Part shown: positions 11,298 through 21,235 of the stretch, one piece after another | Layout of the letters: every line of letters starts with the position of its first letter | How positions within the stretch are numbered: position 1 is the first letter of the stretch | NCBI RefSeq assembly: GCF_004379255.2 | Contig: NC_056046.1 | Span: 5,580,001 to 5,644,000, forward strand | Direction of reading: 5' to 3' | Length of the DNA: 64,000 nt | Source: Salvia splendens | Taxonomy: Eukaryota > Streptophyta > Magnoliopsida > Lamiales > Lamiaceae | Notes under the pieces: generated by a model | Databases searched by the model: none | Told to the model about the DNA's origin: nothing | The model's input: the letters and a program-made list of their open reading frames with translations, nothing else | Made by a program: the position numbers and the translations under genes

Positions 11298-11555
11298 TCA
11301 ATATACAAAGATACATGGAGTACTACCTTTTGTGGTTGAAGATGATGATGGTGGATCTTGATCATCTGGTGGTGGGATAGCCACACCAGGCCAAGATTTG
11401 CACATACAATGCTTCCCTTTTTCAATATTTGCATAAAGTGAGGTCAAATGCTTTCCACAACCTGCCCATGAATATTTCCCACATTTCTTGCAATCCACTC
11501 TAATACACATTTTGATTTCTTGGAATCCTCTCATGCTTATCATGTTAAATTTCAT
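11298..11555 (-). CDS. Small cysteine-rich conserved plant protein
   Basis: The 85-residue frame contains CKKCGKYSWAGCGKHLTSLY then IEKGKHCMCKSWPGV and a Pro/Ser-rich tail. The CxxCGKxxWxGCGKH...GKHCxCxxWPGV pattern is a conserved small plant protein type; the four-to-six cysteines look like a small zinc-binding fold. Function is unknown to me. Translation could begin at the first Met (11555) or more plausibly at the Met just before CIRVDCKKC (about 11510). The last residues may be intronic because a donor-like AAAG/GTAGTA occurs after the Ser-rich stretch. Confidence 0.6.
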   Translation of the reverse strand: MKFNMISMRGFQEIKMCIRVDCKKCGKYSWAGCGKHLTSLYANIEKGKHCMCKSWPGVAIPPPDDQDPPSSSSTTKGSTPCIFVY

Positions 11556-13122
11556 TTATATAAGACCTCATTTTCATCAAATTCATCGATGAAAAGCACC
11601 TTTGTCTTTGAAACTAACGACTTAATTCTTCTCTTGTTATCCCAAAACCCAACAAGAAAAAAATAAAACTCCCATTTTATTGCTCCATTTGTTTGTTTGC
11701 TTGCTTGTGTTTCTCCCATTTGGACTATTGGGTTAAGACTGATGTTCAATAAAATCAATATATTGAACCAATGATCACTGGCTATAATTGAATTAATGTG
11801 ACACCATTCAATCAAGACTAGCTAGATACTAGCTATAGTAGTAACATTTTTTTGATTTATTTAGATGTGAAAGAGTGAGTTTGACAGTAGAATAGTGTTC
11901 TGTTAGGAAGTAAATCCAGATGAGATGAAACAAAAGTTGTTGAAATCTTGAAGGTGGTAGTTATGATTCGACCATCACATGAAAGTTAGTGATTGTTGAT
12001 ATGAAATTTTGACACCTCAGGAAAAAAAAAAAATTTGTTGTGGTTTTTGTTAGATATTCAACTAATTGTTGAGGGTTTCAATTTGGACAGTTACCGAGGA
12101 TTGGAAGCATTTCGATCTTACTATATAATCCAATAGTGTGTTCTTTTTTTTAACTTCATCAATAATTCACACTATTCCAAGAATTGGCATTTTCTATATA
12201 TTTAAGGAGAGTAAAGGCTTTATTTTAGCTATTTTTCTGTTCTTTTATATAGAAACAAAACGCTTAAACTATCAAGAATAATGAGCAAAGATTCAACAGA
12301 GCAACAAACAAGTCTTTTTTACAAAACAAAAACACGTACAAGAGCCAAAGCAAAAACAACCCACAAGGTTCTAACATCTACCTTGACCCACAACGTTCTG
12401 ATAAACCAAAAGTATGAAGTATAAGAGGATAGAAATAAAACATCCAAGCGACAATAGAAACCAATAAAGCAGTCAAAAGCAAATCAACAACCAGGATTGA
12501 CACATCCCCAAGATGAAGAGAACATACCCATGAGACGCTTGCCATACTCAACAGTCAACCCCATTAAAAAGTGTGATGTAGTAAATTTCAACAAAGACTG
12601 ATTGATCCATATTCAGACACTCCTTCCCTTATGATTCCCGGGTTTTGCTCTAGCAATGTATCCAAGTGCCAAGACGCCATAACAACATTTTTTTCCATTG
12701 ACTTACTGTGAGTGGGAGTTATGTAGTACTATTAATCTAAGTATTTTGTATCTTGGTTGATAGCAACTCTACTAAAAACTATGCACGCTGATTAAGTTTA
12801 GGAACAATAATTAGATTGAGTGGTGCAATAATTAAGCTTTCAGAAACTTTAAATAATGAATAAATATCAAATATCTAAAATATAGTGGTTCGTTAAGTAA
12901 AATACAAGGCCAAGGGTATTTATCATCCAGTTGAATGAATCAATTTTCATGAATTAATTTTTGTTGTGTGCAAGAGCATGTGAAATTTGACTGATCTAGA
13001 ACACATGGCTTTTAGCCCAGTAGCAGAATAAGCTAGATAACCAGGCCTGACCCAATAACTTACTATAGTTATAAACGTTTTAAATATATATTCACTATTA
13101 AACGACAGTCATTTGGATCCAA
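11556..13122. other. Intergenic DNA, nothing firmly identified
   Basis: No convincing gene. Around 12240-12700 the minus strand is T/G-rich and could be the tail of an old retroelement, but no reverse-transcriptase residues were found. Confidence 0.35.
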
Positions 13123-13204
13123 GTGGTCGTGCCGGAGTGGTTATCGGGCATGACTAGAAATCATGTGGGCTTTGCCCGCGCAGGTTCGAATCCTGCCGAC
13201 CACG
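13123..13204 (+). tRNA. tRNA-Ser (anticodon AGA)
   Basis: An 82-nt class II cloverleaf. The acceptor stem GTGGTCG pairs with CGACCAC (13197-13203), with discriminator G at 13204. The anticodon stem CATGA/TCATG encloses CTAGAAA with AGA at 13156-13158. A long variable arm (GGGCTTTGCCC) and a T arm with GGTTCGAATCC are present. No encoded CCA and no intron, as expected for a nuclear plant gene. Confidence 0.95.
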
Positions 13205-13772
13205 TTACATTTTTCTAACTGTTTTTGTAATGGTTATATATATATTCCTCAATTTCGAGTTTAGAAGCTAATGGTGGTTCAAATTCCTTCACCACTCCGT
13301 TTTGTGATATGAGTTTTTGCATAAAAAAGAAAATAATTAGTTTGAGCTTCTTTTCTGTTTCTAGCTTCCTATAGTGAATATAAATGGAGTGGTGCACGGA
13401 TTTGAACTTTTCACTCTCAAAGAGATGAAATGGCCAGCAGAGAATACGAGCCAATTATTTGAAATCATCTAATCTGGATTATGACTCTTGAATCAAGTTG
13501 TGAACTACTGAAAGTCCTCTTACTAAAACGTTACAAATATGTCATGTGACAAAAAAAATTGGTTTTAAAAAGAATAAGTACAAAGGATTTTTTACTAGAG
13601 TTTCTAAAAGTATATGGTACTTATCACACATTCGCCCATGTCCACTTTCTATAGTGTCAGATAGAAACATTTTTTTTTCCACATGTTTTAAAAAAAATGA
13701 TAATACTAATACTTAAAATGGAAAAAGAGTAAAGTAAAAAATAATGAAGAAGACTATGAAACGAGAAAATAA

Positions 13773-13879
13773 AATACTCTCTTTGTACCAAAATAGATGT
13801 CACACTTTCCTTTTTAGTTTGTCCTACAAAAAATATCACGTTCTTATTTTTGGGAAAGGTTATGTCTCACATAAATATG
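13773..13879. mobile_element. Truncated Stowaway-like MITE end
   Basis: ACTCTCTTTGTACCAAAATA resembles a decayed Stowaway terminus. No matching right end is found before the next MITE begins at 13880, so this is a solo or interrupted end. Confidence 0.35.
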
Positions 13880-14098
13880 CTCTCTCCGTCACATAAAAAT
13901 AGAGACATTTGGGACTACACGAATTTTAATATATAGTAATTAATAAAATAAGAGAGATAGAAAGAAAAAATATTGGAGTAAGTAAAGAGAAGAGTCCACC
14001 TCACTAGAGAAAAAGAAGTTATCAAAAATAGATTTAGATATTTTTATGGGACGGATGAAAATGAAAAAAAAATATTTATTTTTATGGAACGAAGAGAG
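13880..14098. mobile_element. Stowaway (Tc1/mariner) MITE
   Basis: Left end CTCTCTCCGTCACATAAAAA and right end ...TTTTTATGGAACGAAGAGAG form an imperfect inverted repeat of about 20 bp, with TA on the right and a decayed TG on the left. The length, 219 bp, is typical of non-autonomous Stowaway elements. Confidence 0.65.
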
Positions 14099-14345
14099 TA
14101 TAAAATATGGAGACTACTAAATAAAACTTTATGTATTTAACACACAAATAAACATCGTGTTTAGGATGACATCTGCTACTAATCTACTACCACTATTTTG
14201 AATGAACCGATTAGTAGTAGCTAATTGAGAGTTGGGCTTTTGGTCTTTTCAGTGTAGAAGCCCGGAGAAAGACAGACCACACATTATCATGACCACTTGA
14301 TTGAGATTAAAAGGATCATTTTGTTGATCTCGGCAAAGCTACGCC

Positions 14346-14804
14346 ATGGCCTCCACATACTCCTTCGTCGCAGCGCAGCTCTTCCCTTCCCACAATACCG
14401 CTCACTCCGCCAAACATGCGCCCGCGGCGGCGCTGCTCCCCACGCGGCGGCAGTGCCTGCTTCTGCTCACCTCGGTGGCGGCGCTGAAGGCGGCGGAGTT
14501 GCCGTCGAGAGCGCAGGATATCCCGCTGTTCGGGCTGAGGAAGAGCCTCCGCAAGGTGGAGGAGGAAGCGGAGGAGATAGTGAAGGAGGGGTTCGAGGCG
14601 GCGGACAAGGGCATCGTCGCGGCCGAGAAGGGGATCGAGGCAACCGAGAGAGGGGTAGTGGCGGCTGAGAAGGAGCTCGAGACGGTGCTGGCCTTCGGCG
14701 GTCTGGCGCAGGCGGGGGTTGTTGCTGGAGCGGAGTTGCTTGGCGTCGTCATCGCTACCTCCATTGTTAATGGGATTCTGGGGCCGGAAGCTCGGAAATC
14801 TTGA
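14346..14804 (+). CDS. Chloroplast thylakoid-targeted small protein with helical heptads
   Basis: A 152-residue single-exon ORF. Residues 1-33 look like a chloroplast transit peptide (Ser/Ala-rich). R34-R35 followed by hydrophobic CLLLLTSVAALKAA and SRA/QD (about 56/57) looks like a twin-arginine thylakoid signal with AxA-type cleavage. Residues about 70-112 are heptad-like repeats (AADKGIV, AAEKGIE, ATERGVV, AAEKELE), likely an amphipathic helix. Residues about 113-145 are hydrophobic and may be a membrane segment. The GC-rich codon use is sharply different from the AT-rich flanks, as usual for a real plant exon. I recognise the type as a conserved plant plastid protein but cannot give a function. 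Confidence 0.75.
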   Translation: MASTYSFVAAQLFPSHNTAHSAKHAPAAALLPTRRQCLLLLTSVAALKAAELPSRAQDIPLFGLRKSLRKVEEEAEEIVKEGFEAADKGIVAAEKGIEATERGVVAAEKELETVLAFGGLAQAGVVAGAELLGVVIATSIVNGILGPEARKS

Positions 14805-14989
14805 GATTGTTTGTAATGTTACAATTTCATTTATGTATTGTGTAATGTTTGTTTAATTTGTGTTATGACACTGATTCTTCGCCTCTTAATTCGTCAAGGT
14901 ATTTGATGATTCTCATATTTATCCGAACACAAATAAAATAGGCTACAATTGTTGTACACTACTACTTCCATATTATAACATAAATTGTA

Positions 14990-15067
14990 AAACTTATACT
15001 TCCATATTATATAAAAATGAGATCTACGTTACAGAGACTCGTAATCATAGACGGAGGGAGGGAGTAG
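14990..15067. mobile_element. Possible remnant of a Stowaway MITE
   Basis: The right side ends TCATAGACGGAGGGAGGGAGTA, a typical Stowaway terminus. The left partner is degenerate (TACTTCCATATTAT). The LTR retrotransposon inserted a few bases to the right. Confidence 0.4.
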
Positions 15068-15085
15068 TGGCGTTCAATCGCCAAC

Positions 15086-15766
15086 TGATGGAGTACGTAC
15101 TAAACAAGCCCAACAGCAGTAAAGCCCATCAGCCTAAAGCCCAAGAAAGAGTATCAGTCCGGCATGACTAAAGAAGTTCAGTTCGGCACACCCAAAGAGT
15201 TCGGCCCCAGCCTACAGCTCGGTAAAAGCCAACCAATCAAACTCTGCTCTCAGGTCGGCATCAAGCTCTACAAAGCTGCTCGGCAATAGTTCAGCAGTTC
15301 GGTCTCAGCATCGGCAAAAGCTGCTCGGCAATACCGAACTGGGAGCCACGACCTCCACTACACGATCTATCTAGTGGTGGACCCATGCAGGCTCTCATGA
15401 CCTCCACGACATCCACGACATAATTACTGATGATGTAAGCCACTGCCTAGTTAGTGGCCATGCAGGATCTCATGACCTCCATGACCTCCACGACTTAGGG
15501 TGGTGATGCAAGCCACGATCTCAGTTCAATATATAAATAGAACTTAGATCTGGTAGACCAGGATTTTTTACTAACTCTAGAGATAAAAGATCATATAGCA
15601 AGTCTGTGTTGTAAGCTGTAATCCCAGATCAAGCAATACAATCTTGCCCTCCCTTCTTCCCGTGGACGTAGATTTACTTCAGTAAATCGAACCACGTAAA
15701 TTCTTTGTGTCGTAGTCTTTATCTTCTACCAGCATTTACAAACATCAGAAATTCGCGGATTCATCA
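15086..15766 (+). repeat. 5' LTR
   Basis: 681 bp, identical by eye to the 3' LTR. It contains TATAAATA at 15532-15539, likely the promoter of the genomic transcript. Short internal direct repeats of CATGACCTCCACGAC type (about 15390-15495) may be part of the U3 control region. Confidence 0.95.
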
Positions 15767-15767
15767 C

Positions 15768-15784
15768 TGGCGCCGTCTGTGGGA
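15768..15784 (+). other. Primer binding site
   Basis: TGGCGCCGTCTGTGGGA lies one base after the 5' LTR. The first nine bases are complementary to a tRNA 3' end of the ACGGCGCCA type, as in plant tRNA-Asp. The assignment to Asp is inferred. Confidence 0.75.
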
Positions 15785-15856
15785 AACCAGAGAACCAAAT
15801 CTGTGATAAAGCGAATTTTTGATCCTTTTTCCACCACCAAAAAAAAAAAAAAAAAA

Positions 15857-17938
15857 ATGCATACCAGATCACATAACACCCGTGCCTCCGTCCGTGATAA
15901 CCATGAGGAAGCTAATCCAGCCGCCCATAGGCCTGGAAAGCAGCCTCGTGAGAAATCTGTCTCCAGTTCTCACGAAGAAGGAACAAGCCACTCCAGGAGA
16001 GATCGCACCGAGTCTTCCCAGCAGCCCGATTTAAATGAAGCTGTCAAGCTGTTCTTGGCCGAGAAGCAGGAGGAGTTCTTAACCTTCCTGCAGAAGAGCC
16101 AACAGCCGGAGAAGACAACGGCGGATTCTCCCTCCTCATCCAGACATGAAAGTCACTACCGCAGTAGTGACGTGTCTTCCAGGAGAAAGAATCCTCAACC
16201 CCGACATGTTCCTGTTCCTCCTCGGTACCGGAACCACAGGAGAACTCCATCTCCTCCGTACCGAAGAGATGTCGGGTTCGCCATGTACGGAGCATTGAAG
16301 ACTCCGTTCTCGGACGATATCACCCGAACTCCTTTGCCGCGGAACTACCGGACACCGTCAATGACTTATGACGGGCTAGTGGATCCTCATGACTTCTTGG
16401 GATGCTATCAATATAATATGGCGAACCAGGGTCTCAATGAGGTCCATATGTGCAAGCTGTTCCCCGAGCTGCTCATCGGGAACGCCAGAAGGTGGTTCGA
16501 CAGCCTTCCTCAAGGCAGCATTAGATCCTACCGAGATCTAATGGATGCTTTCCACAGGAGGTTCTTTCAGAAAGCGGAAGCCCGGATTACTTCGGCTCAG
16601 CTGCTTTCTATACGTCAAGGTCGCGACGAAAAGATCAGCGACTTCCTGACGAGATTCCATAAGGAATGCCTACAAGTAGATAATCTCAATGATCTACTTG
16701 TCATTTCGGCATTCCAAAATGGAATCCTGCCCGGAGCTCTCTACAGAAAGCTCGTGGAGTGCGGTCCGCAAACAGCTCAAGAAATGTGGGACATTGCGGA
16801 CCAGTTTTCCCGTGCGGATGAGGCAGACCGTCGAAAACGGTCTTTAGACAGCTCATCCCGAGAAGAGAAAAAGAAGCCCGATCAAAGCGGCCAGGTGCTT
16901 CCTCGCCGAACTCCTTTTGAAAGAATTCAAAGGGCACCGGTACAAGGCAGATTGGGGCCACGTCTCAATCCTGAGAAGCCGCCCGCTCAGTTCGTACCAT
17001 TAAACAAGTCAAGAACGGAAATTTTCGAACTACATTCCGATATGTTCGAAAAACCAAAGCGGATGACGAAATCAGCCGCGCGGCGACCTCAGGATCAATA
17101 TTGCTCCTTCCATCAAGCCCACGGTCACGATACCGAGGAGTGCCGAAATTTGGCTGCAGGTATTGATGTTCTTGTGAAAACAGGAACGTTAAAAAAATAC
17201 CAAAGCAAGCAGCCGAAAAAGAACAAAAAGCAGAGAGGTGCGAACTGCAATCCTCAGGATCCGAAAAGGCATGAAGATCCCGAAGACGACGACGAGCCGC
17301 AATATGATGGAGTAATCCAGACTATTGATGCTCTCCCTGCCGGGAAGACTAAGTCGTCCCTAAAAGCAGAACGCAGAGGTTCCAATCAAGAGGAGCCGAC
17401 ACATAAAAGGCTGAAGAAAGACGAAGTGATTACATTTTCAGATGCCGATCCCGTCCCAGCCATCTCTCCTCACCAAGACGCTATTGTCATTCAAGCCGGA
17501 GTGGCAAACAAACTGATCCACAGAGTATTTGTGGATACAGGAGCGTCAGTCAGCGTTCTTTTTAAAGAATGTTTCGATAAAATGGAAGTGGATCCAGCTC
17601 GGCTCAGTCCGGCTCCACTTCCTCTGAAAAGTTTCGCCCAGGAGGACACCCGCCCTGAAGGTATTATCAGCCTTCCGATCACGGTGGGAAAAGCGCCTAC
17701 AAGCTCCAATACGATGATCGAGTTCTTTGTGGTGAAAGCTCGGTCCCCGTACAACATCATCCTGGGGAGAGACTGGCTCAACACAGTTCGGGCCGTTTGC
17801 TCTACTTATCACCTCACCATCAAGATCCCCACTAAAGGTGGGATAGCGGTCATCCGAGGTGATCAAAAGAGAGCAAAAGAATGTCTGCAGATTGCGCTTA
17901 AAAGTGCCGAGCAATCAGTTCGGCACCATCAAGCATAG
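15857..17938 (+). CDS. gag-pro: Retrotransposon Gag-protease
   Basis: 693 residues, starting at the ATG right after a run of about 20 adenines; the frame is open further upstream but has no ATG. The N-terminal part is charged and low-complexity. A retrotransposon Gag domain includes MSNLLP-like LFPELLIGNARRWFDSLPQG and DLMDAFHRRFF. A zinc-knuckle-like YCSFHQAHGHDTEEC starts near residue 416. The aspartic protease has VFVDTGASVSVLF with catalytic D at about 560. The ORF stops at TAG 17936-17938. The following 11 codons and pol are in the same frame. Gag forms the particle and the protease matures it. Confidence 0.93.
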   Translation: MHTRSHNTRASVRDNHEEANPAAHRPGKQPREKSVSSSHEEGTSHSRRDRTESSQQPDLNEAVKLFLAEKQEEFLTFLQKSQQPEKTTADSPSSSRHESHYRSSDVSSRRKNPQPRHVPVPPRYRNHRRTPSPPYRRDVGFAMYGALKTPFSDDITRTPLPRNYRTPSMTYDGLVDPHDFLGCYQYNMANQGLNEVHMCKLFPELLIGNARRWFDSLPQGSIRSYRDLMDAFHRRFFQKAEARITSAQLLSIRQGRDEKISDFLTRFHKECLQVDNLNDLLVISAFQNGILPGALYRKLVECGPQTAQEMWDIADQFSRADEADRRKRSLDSSSREEKKKPDQSGQVLPRRTPFERIQRAPVQGRLGPRLNPEKPPAQFVPLNKSRTEIFELHSDMFEKPKRMTKSAARRPQDQYCSFHQAHGHDTEECRNLAAGIDVLVKTGTLKKYQSKQPKKNKKQRGANCNPQDPKRHEDPEDDDEPQYDGVIQTIDALPAGKTKSSLKAERRGSNQEEPTHKRLKKDEVITFSDADPVPAISPHQDAIVIQAGVANKLIHRVFVDTGASVSVLFKECFDKMEVDPARLSPAPLPLKSFAQEDTRPEGIISLPITVGKAPTSSNTMIEFFVVKARSPYNIILGRDWLNTVRAVCSTYHLTIKIPTKGGIAVIRGDQKRAKECLQIALKSAEQSVRHHQA

Positions 17939-17944
17939 CAATCA
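17936..17944 (+). promoter_or_regulatory. Probable stop-codon readthrough site between gag-pro and pol
   Basis: The junction reads TAG CAA TCA. The six bases after the stop fit CARYYA, the context known from tobamovirus-type UAG readthrough in plants. The frame on both sides is the same, and no other stop lies between 17939 and the pol ATG at 17972. This supports expression of a Gag-Pol fusion by occasional suppression of the stop. Confidence 0.65.
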
Positions 17945-17971
17945 CAGCAACCGGAGTCAGAGGCAAGCGAG

Positions 17972-20900
17972 ATGACCGAAGTCACTTCAGAGCCGAACTC
18001 AATGACCGTTCAGTTATACGAAGATGATCCATCCAGAACGGTCAAGATCGGCTTCACAGGAACGCCTCTACTCCGGGAAAAGACCATTCAGCTCCTCAAG
18101 GAGTACAAAGATGTCTTTGCATGGTCTTCGTTGGACCTGACCGGAGTGCCCCCCGAGGTAATCACTCATCGGTTAAATATTGATCCTTCAATCCGGCCAG
18201 TAAAACAGAAGCAAAGACTCTTTGCGGCAGAAAGAAGCCAAGTCATCCATGACGAAGTCCGCCAATTACTAAAAGCGGATGTACTATTCGAGGTGAAATA
18301 TCCTTCTTGGGTGGCCAATCCTGTGATGATCAAGAAAAAAGGAGGAGGATGGCGGATGTGCATAGATTTTACCGATCTAAACAAGCACTGTCCTAAAGAT
18401 TGCTATCCCCTTCCGAATATAGATAAAAAAGTAGAAGCTTTGATCGGCTTCGAAATTTTCTGTTTTCTTGATTTATACAAAGGATATCACCAAGTGTTGA
18501 TGGATGAGAGTGACGCTCCGAAAACAGCTTTCATTACCGATTTCGGCATTTTCGCTTATAAAAAGATGCCATTCGGTTTAAAGAATGCCGGAGCCACTTA
18601 TCAAAGGATGGTAGACAAGCTTTTTCGGCACCTAATCGGAAAACAGGTTGAAGTGTATGTCGACGACATAGTTGTCAAAAGCAAAAGCACTTCGGAGTAC
18701 GAAGACAACCTCAAATCCACTCTCGACGTGCTCCGAAAAGCCAACCTCAAGCTCAACCCCCAAAAATGTACCTTTTTGGTAGATTCGGGAAAATTTCTGG
18801 GTTGTTGGGTTTCAAAGGACGGACTCAAGGCAAATCCCTCAAAAGTTCAGGTTATTCAGAACATGGCGATGCCGAAGTCCATACACGATGTGCAAAGACT
18901 AACTGGATGTCTAGCCGCATTGAATAGATTCCTTTCCCAAGCAGCCGAAAAGCAACTGCCGTTCTTCAAAGTGTTAAAAAAGGCACCAAAGTTTGAGTGG
19001 GGAGCCGAGCAGAAAAAGGCTTTTGACGAGCTCAAAAGTTATTTAGCCGAGCTTCCAATTCTCTCTGCTCCAACAGATGCCGAAGTGATTTTCTTATACT
19101 TAGCGGCATCCGATCAAACCATTAGCGCGGTGCTTGTACGAGAAGAAGGCCTAAAGCAGTTTCCCATCTACTTTACAAGCCGAGCATTAAGAGGTCCAGA
19201 AACAAGGTATCAACCTCTGGAAAAAATTGCTCTGGCGTTAGTAAATGCAGCAAGGAGACTGCGGCCATACTTCTATGCTCACAAGGTATGCGTCTTAACC
19301 GATCTGCCTCTTCGGCAAGTTTTGACCAAGCCAGAAGCATCAGGCAGAATCGCCAAATGGGCCATAGAGCTGGGAGAACACTCAATCGGGTACCTACCTC
19401 GGAAAGCCATCAAGGGACAAGCCTTGGCAGATTTTCTTGCAGAGGCCAAGTTCGATCAAGCAATCCCTGTCATTGCCGAACAGAAAAATTCTGCCAATGC
19501 CGAACTAGCACAGCCCTTGGAATCCGAAGTAGAGCCGCCGGACTGCTGGAGCGGATTCGTAGATGGAGCTTCGAATAAAACGGGAAGTGGAGCTGGTATT
19601 CTGCTTATCGCTCCCGATGAACACGAGGTAACCTATTCACTTCGGTTCTCATTCCCAACCACTAATAACGAAGCCGAATACGAAGCCCTCCTTGCCGGAC
19701 TCCAGTTAGCGCAAAGTCTGCTCGTCAAATCTCTCAAAGTCCATTGTGATTCACAAGTCATAGTAAATCACATGTTGGGTACAAGTGAAGCTCGTGACGA
19801 GAGAATGAAGAAGTATTTGGACAAAGCGCAAAGCATCAGCCGAAGTTTCTCCTATTTTCGGATAATCCGCATTCCCAGAGCGGAAAATAGCCGAGCAGAT
19901 ACCTTAAGTAAGTTGGCCTCAGATCCGAGCTCAAAGGCGGAAGAATTAATGCATCGAAGCATTGATGAAGCCGAGGTACATTCAGTATCCAGCTCGCCGA
20001 ACTGGATGACGCCGATCTTGCAGTATCTGGATCAAGGACAATTGCCCGAGGATAAGAGAGAAGCTCGGAAGATCACGTGCCGAGCACTTCGGTACGAACT
20101 TCATGAAGGAGTCCTCTTTAGAAAGTCTTACCTCCAGCCGTTATTGCGGTGCGTAGGACCAGAAGAGACGGACTACATCCTCAGAGAAGTTCATGAAGGA
20201 TCGTGCGGTAGCCACATCGGAGCCAGAGCTTTAGCTAAAAAAGTTCTGAGATGGGGATATTATTGGCCAACCATGGTACAAGAGGCAGTGCAGCTCGTCA
20301 AGACATGCCCGAAGTGCCAAATCCATGCAAATATCCCAAGGATGCCGCAGACCGATCTATCCACTATGCAAAGCCCTTGGCCTTTTATGCAATGGGGTAT
20401 AGACATAGTAGGACCACTACCACAAGCTCCTCGGCAAATAAAATTCCTAATCGTTGCCGTGGACTACTTTACGAAGTGGGTGGAAGCTGAACCATTAGCT
20501 ACGATAACGAGCTCGAAGGCATTGGATTTCGTCTGGAAGAACATAGTGTGCCGATTTGGCATACCCCACATCCTCATCTCGGATAACGGGACTCAATTCA
20601 CCGACAAGACGTTCAAGAATTGGTGCCAAGAGCTGAATATTCAACAGCGGTTCACTTCGGTCTCTCATCCACAAGCAAACGGACAAACGGAGGTAACAAA
20701 TCGTATCCTGGTGAAAGGGTTAAAAGCTCGGTTAGAACAAGCCAAAGGACAATGGGTAGAAAATCTCCCTCAAGTCCTATGGTCCTACCGAACCACACCC
20801 ACAACCTCCAACGGTGAAACTCCGTACAGTCTTGTGTACGGCACTGAAGCCGTGATTCCGGTGGAGATCGGCATACCCAGTCCCCGAACTCTAAATTTCT

Positions 20901-21235
20901 CAGCAGAAATGAATGACGACGGACTGAGAGCCGAGCTAGATCTTGCCGAAGAAAGAAGAGAATTGGCATGCATAAAAGCAGCCAAGTACAAGGAGCAAGT
21001 AGCCCGGTATTATAACCAAAGGGTGAAAAAGCTGCAATTTCAAGTGGGAGATCTCGTCTTGAGAAACAACGAAGTAAGCCGAGCAGAAAAGCTAGGCAAA
21101 CTCGAACCCACATGGGAAGGTCCGTATCGGGTGTCAGAAGTCCTCGGCAAAGGGTCTTACAAATTGGCTCACATGTCAGGAGAACAGGTACCCCGAACAT
21201 GGCACATTTCCAACCTCAAGAAGTTCCATTTGTAA
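17972..21235 (+). CDS. pol: Retrotransposon Pol: RT, dual RNase H, integrase
   Basis: 1,087 residues from the first Met, though translation probably arrives by readthrough from gag-pro. Reverse transcriptase includes FCFLDLYKGYHQ, MPFGLKNAGATYQRM and the YVDD active site at 229-232. A Ty3-type RNase H follows (ASDQTISAVLVREE, FTSRALRGPETRYQ). A second RNase H of archaeal type starts near residue 528 (FVDGASNKTGSGAGILL, TTNNEAEYEALLAGL). Integrase has an HHCC zinc region (about 738-781) and catalytic D811, D871 and E907 (exact D35E spacing). The end is GPYRVSEVLG...NLKKFHL, without a chromodomain. No internal stop or frameshift is seen, so the copy is potentially functional. Confidence 0.95.
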   Translation: MTEVTSEPNSMTVQLYEDDPSRTVKIGFTGTPLLREKTIQLLKEYKDVFAWSSLDLTGVPPEVITHRLNIDPSIRPVKQKQRLFAAERSQVIHDEVRQLLKADVLFEVKYPSWVANPVMIKKKGGGWRMCIDFTDLNKHCPKDCYPLPNIDKKVEALIGFEIFCFLDLYKGYHQVLMDESDAPKTAFITDFGIFAYKKMPFGLKNAGATYQRMVDKLFRHLIGKQVEVYVDDIVVKSKSTSEYEDNLKSTLDVLRKANLKLNPQKCTFLVDSGKFLGCWVSKDGLKANPSKVQVIQNMAMPKSIHDVQRLTGCLAALNRFLSQAAEKQLPFFKVLKKAPKFEWGAEQKKAFDELKSYLAELPILSAPTDAEVIFLYLAASDQTISAVLVREEGLKQFPIYFTSRALRGPETRYQPLEKIALALVNAARRLRPYFYAHKVCVLTDLPLRQVLTKPEASGRIAKWAIELGEHSIGYLPRKAIKGQALADFLAEAKFDQAIPVIAEQKNSANAELAQPLESEVEPPDCWSGFVDGASNKTGSGAGILLIAPDEHEVTYSLRFSFPTTNNEAEYEALLAGLQLAQSLLVKSLKVHCDSQVIVNHMLGTSEARDERMKKYLDKAQSISRSFSYFRIIRIPRAENSRADTLSKLASDPSSKAEELMHRSIDEAEVHSVSSSPNWMTPILQYLDQGQLPEDKREARKITCRALRYELHEGVLFRKSYLQPLLRCVGPEETDYILREVHEGSCGSHIGARALAKKVLRWGYYWPTMVQEAVQLVKTCPKCQIHANIPRMPQTDLSTMQSPWPFMQWGIDIVGPLPQAPRQIKFLIVAVDYFTKWVEAEPLATITSSKALDFVWKNIVCRFGIPHILISDNGTQFTDKTFKNWCQELNIQQRFTSVSHPQANGQTEVTNRILVKGLKARLEQAKGQWVENLPQVLWSYRTTPTTSNGETPYSLVYGTEAVIPVEIGIPSPRTLNFSAEMNDDGLRAELDLAEERRELACIKAAKYKEQVARYYNQRVKKLQFQVGDLVLRNNEVSRAEKLGKLEPTWEGPYRVSEVLGKGSYKLAHMSGEQVPRTWHISNLKKFHL

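Noticed and set aside
12240..12700. Possible LINE tail or antisense transcript
   Set aside because: No reverse-transcriptase motif, poly(A) tail or target duplication could be found.
20652..21200. 182-codon minus-strand frame
   Set aside because: It overlaps the integrase end of pol antisense and has no recognisable motif; it is a shadow of the real frame.
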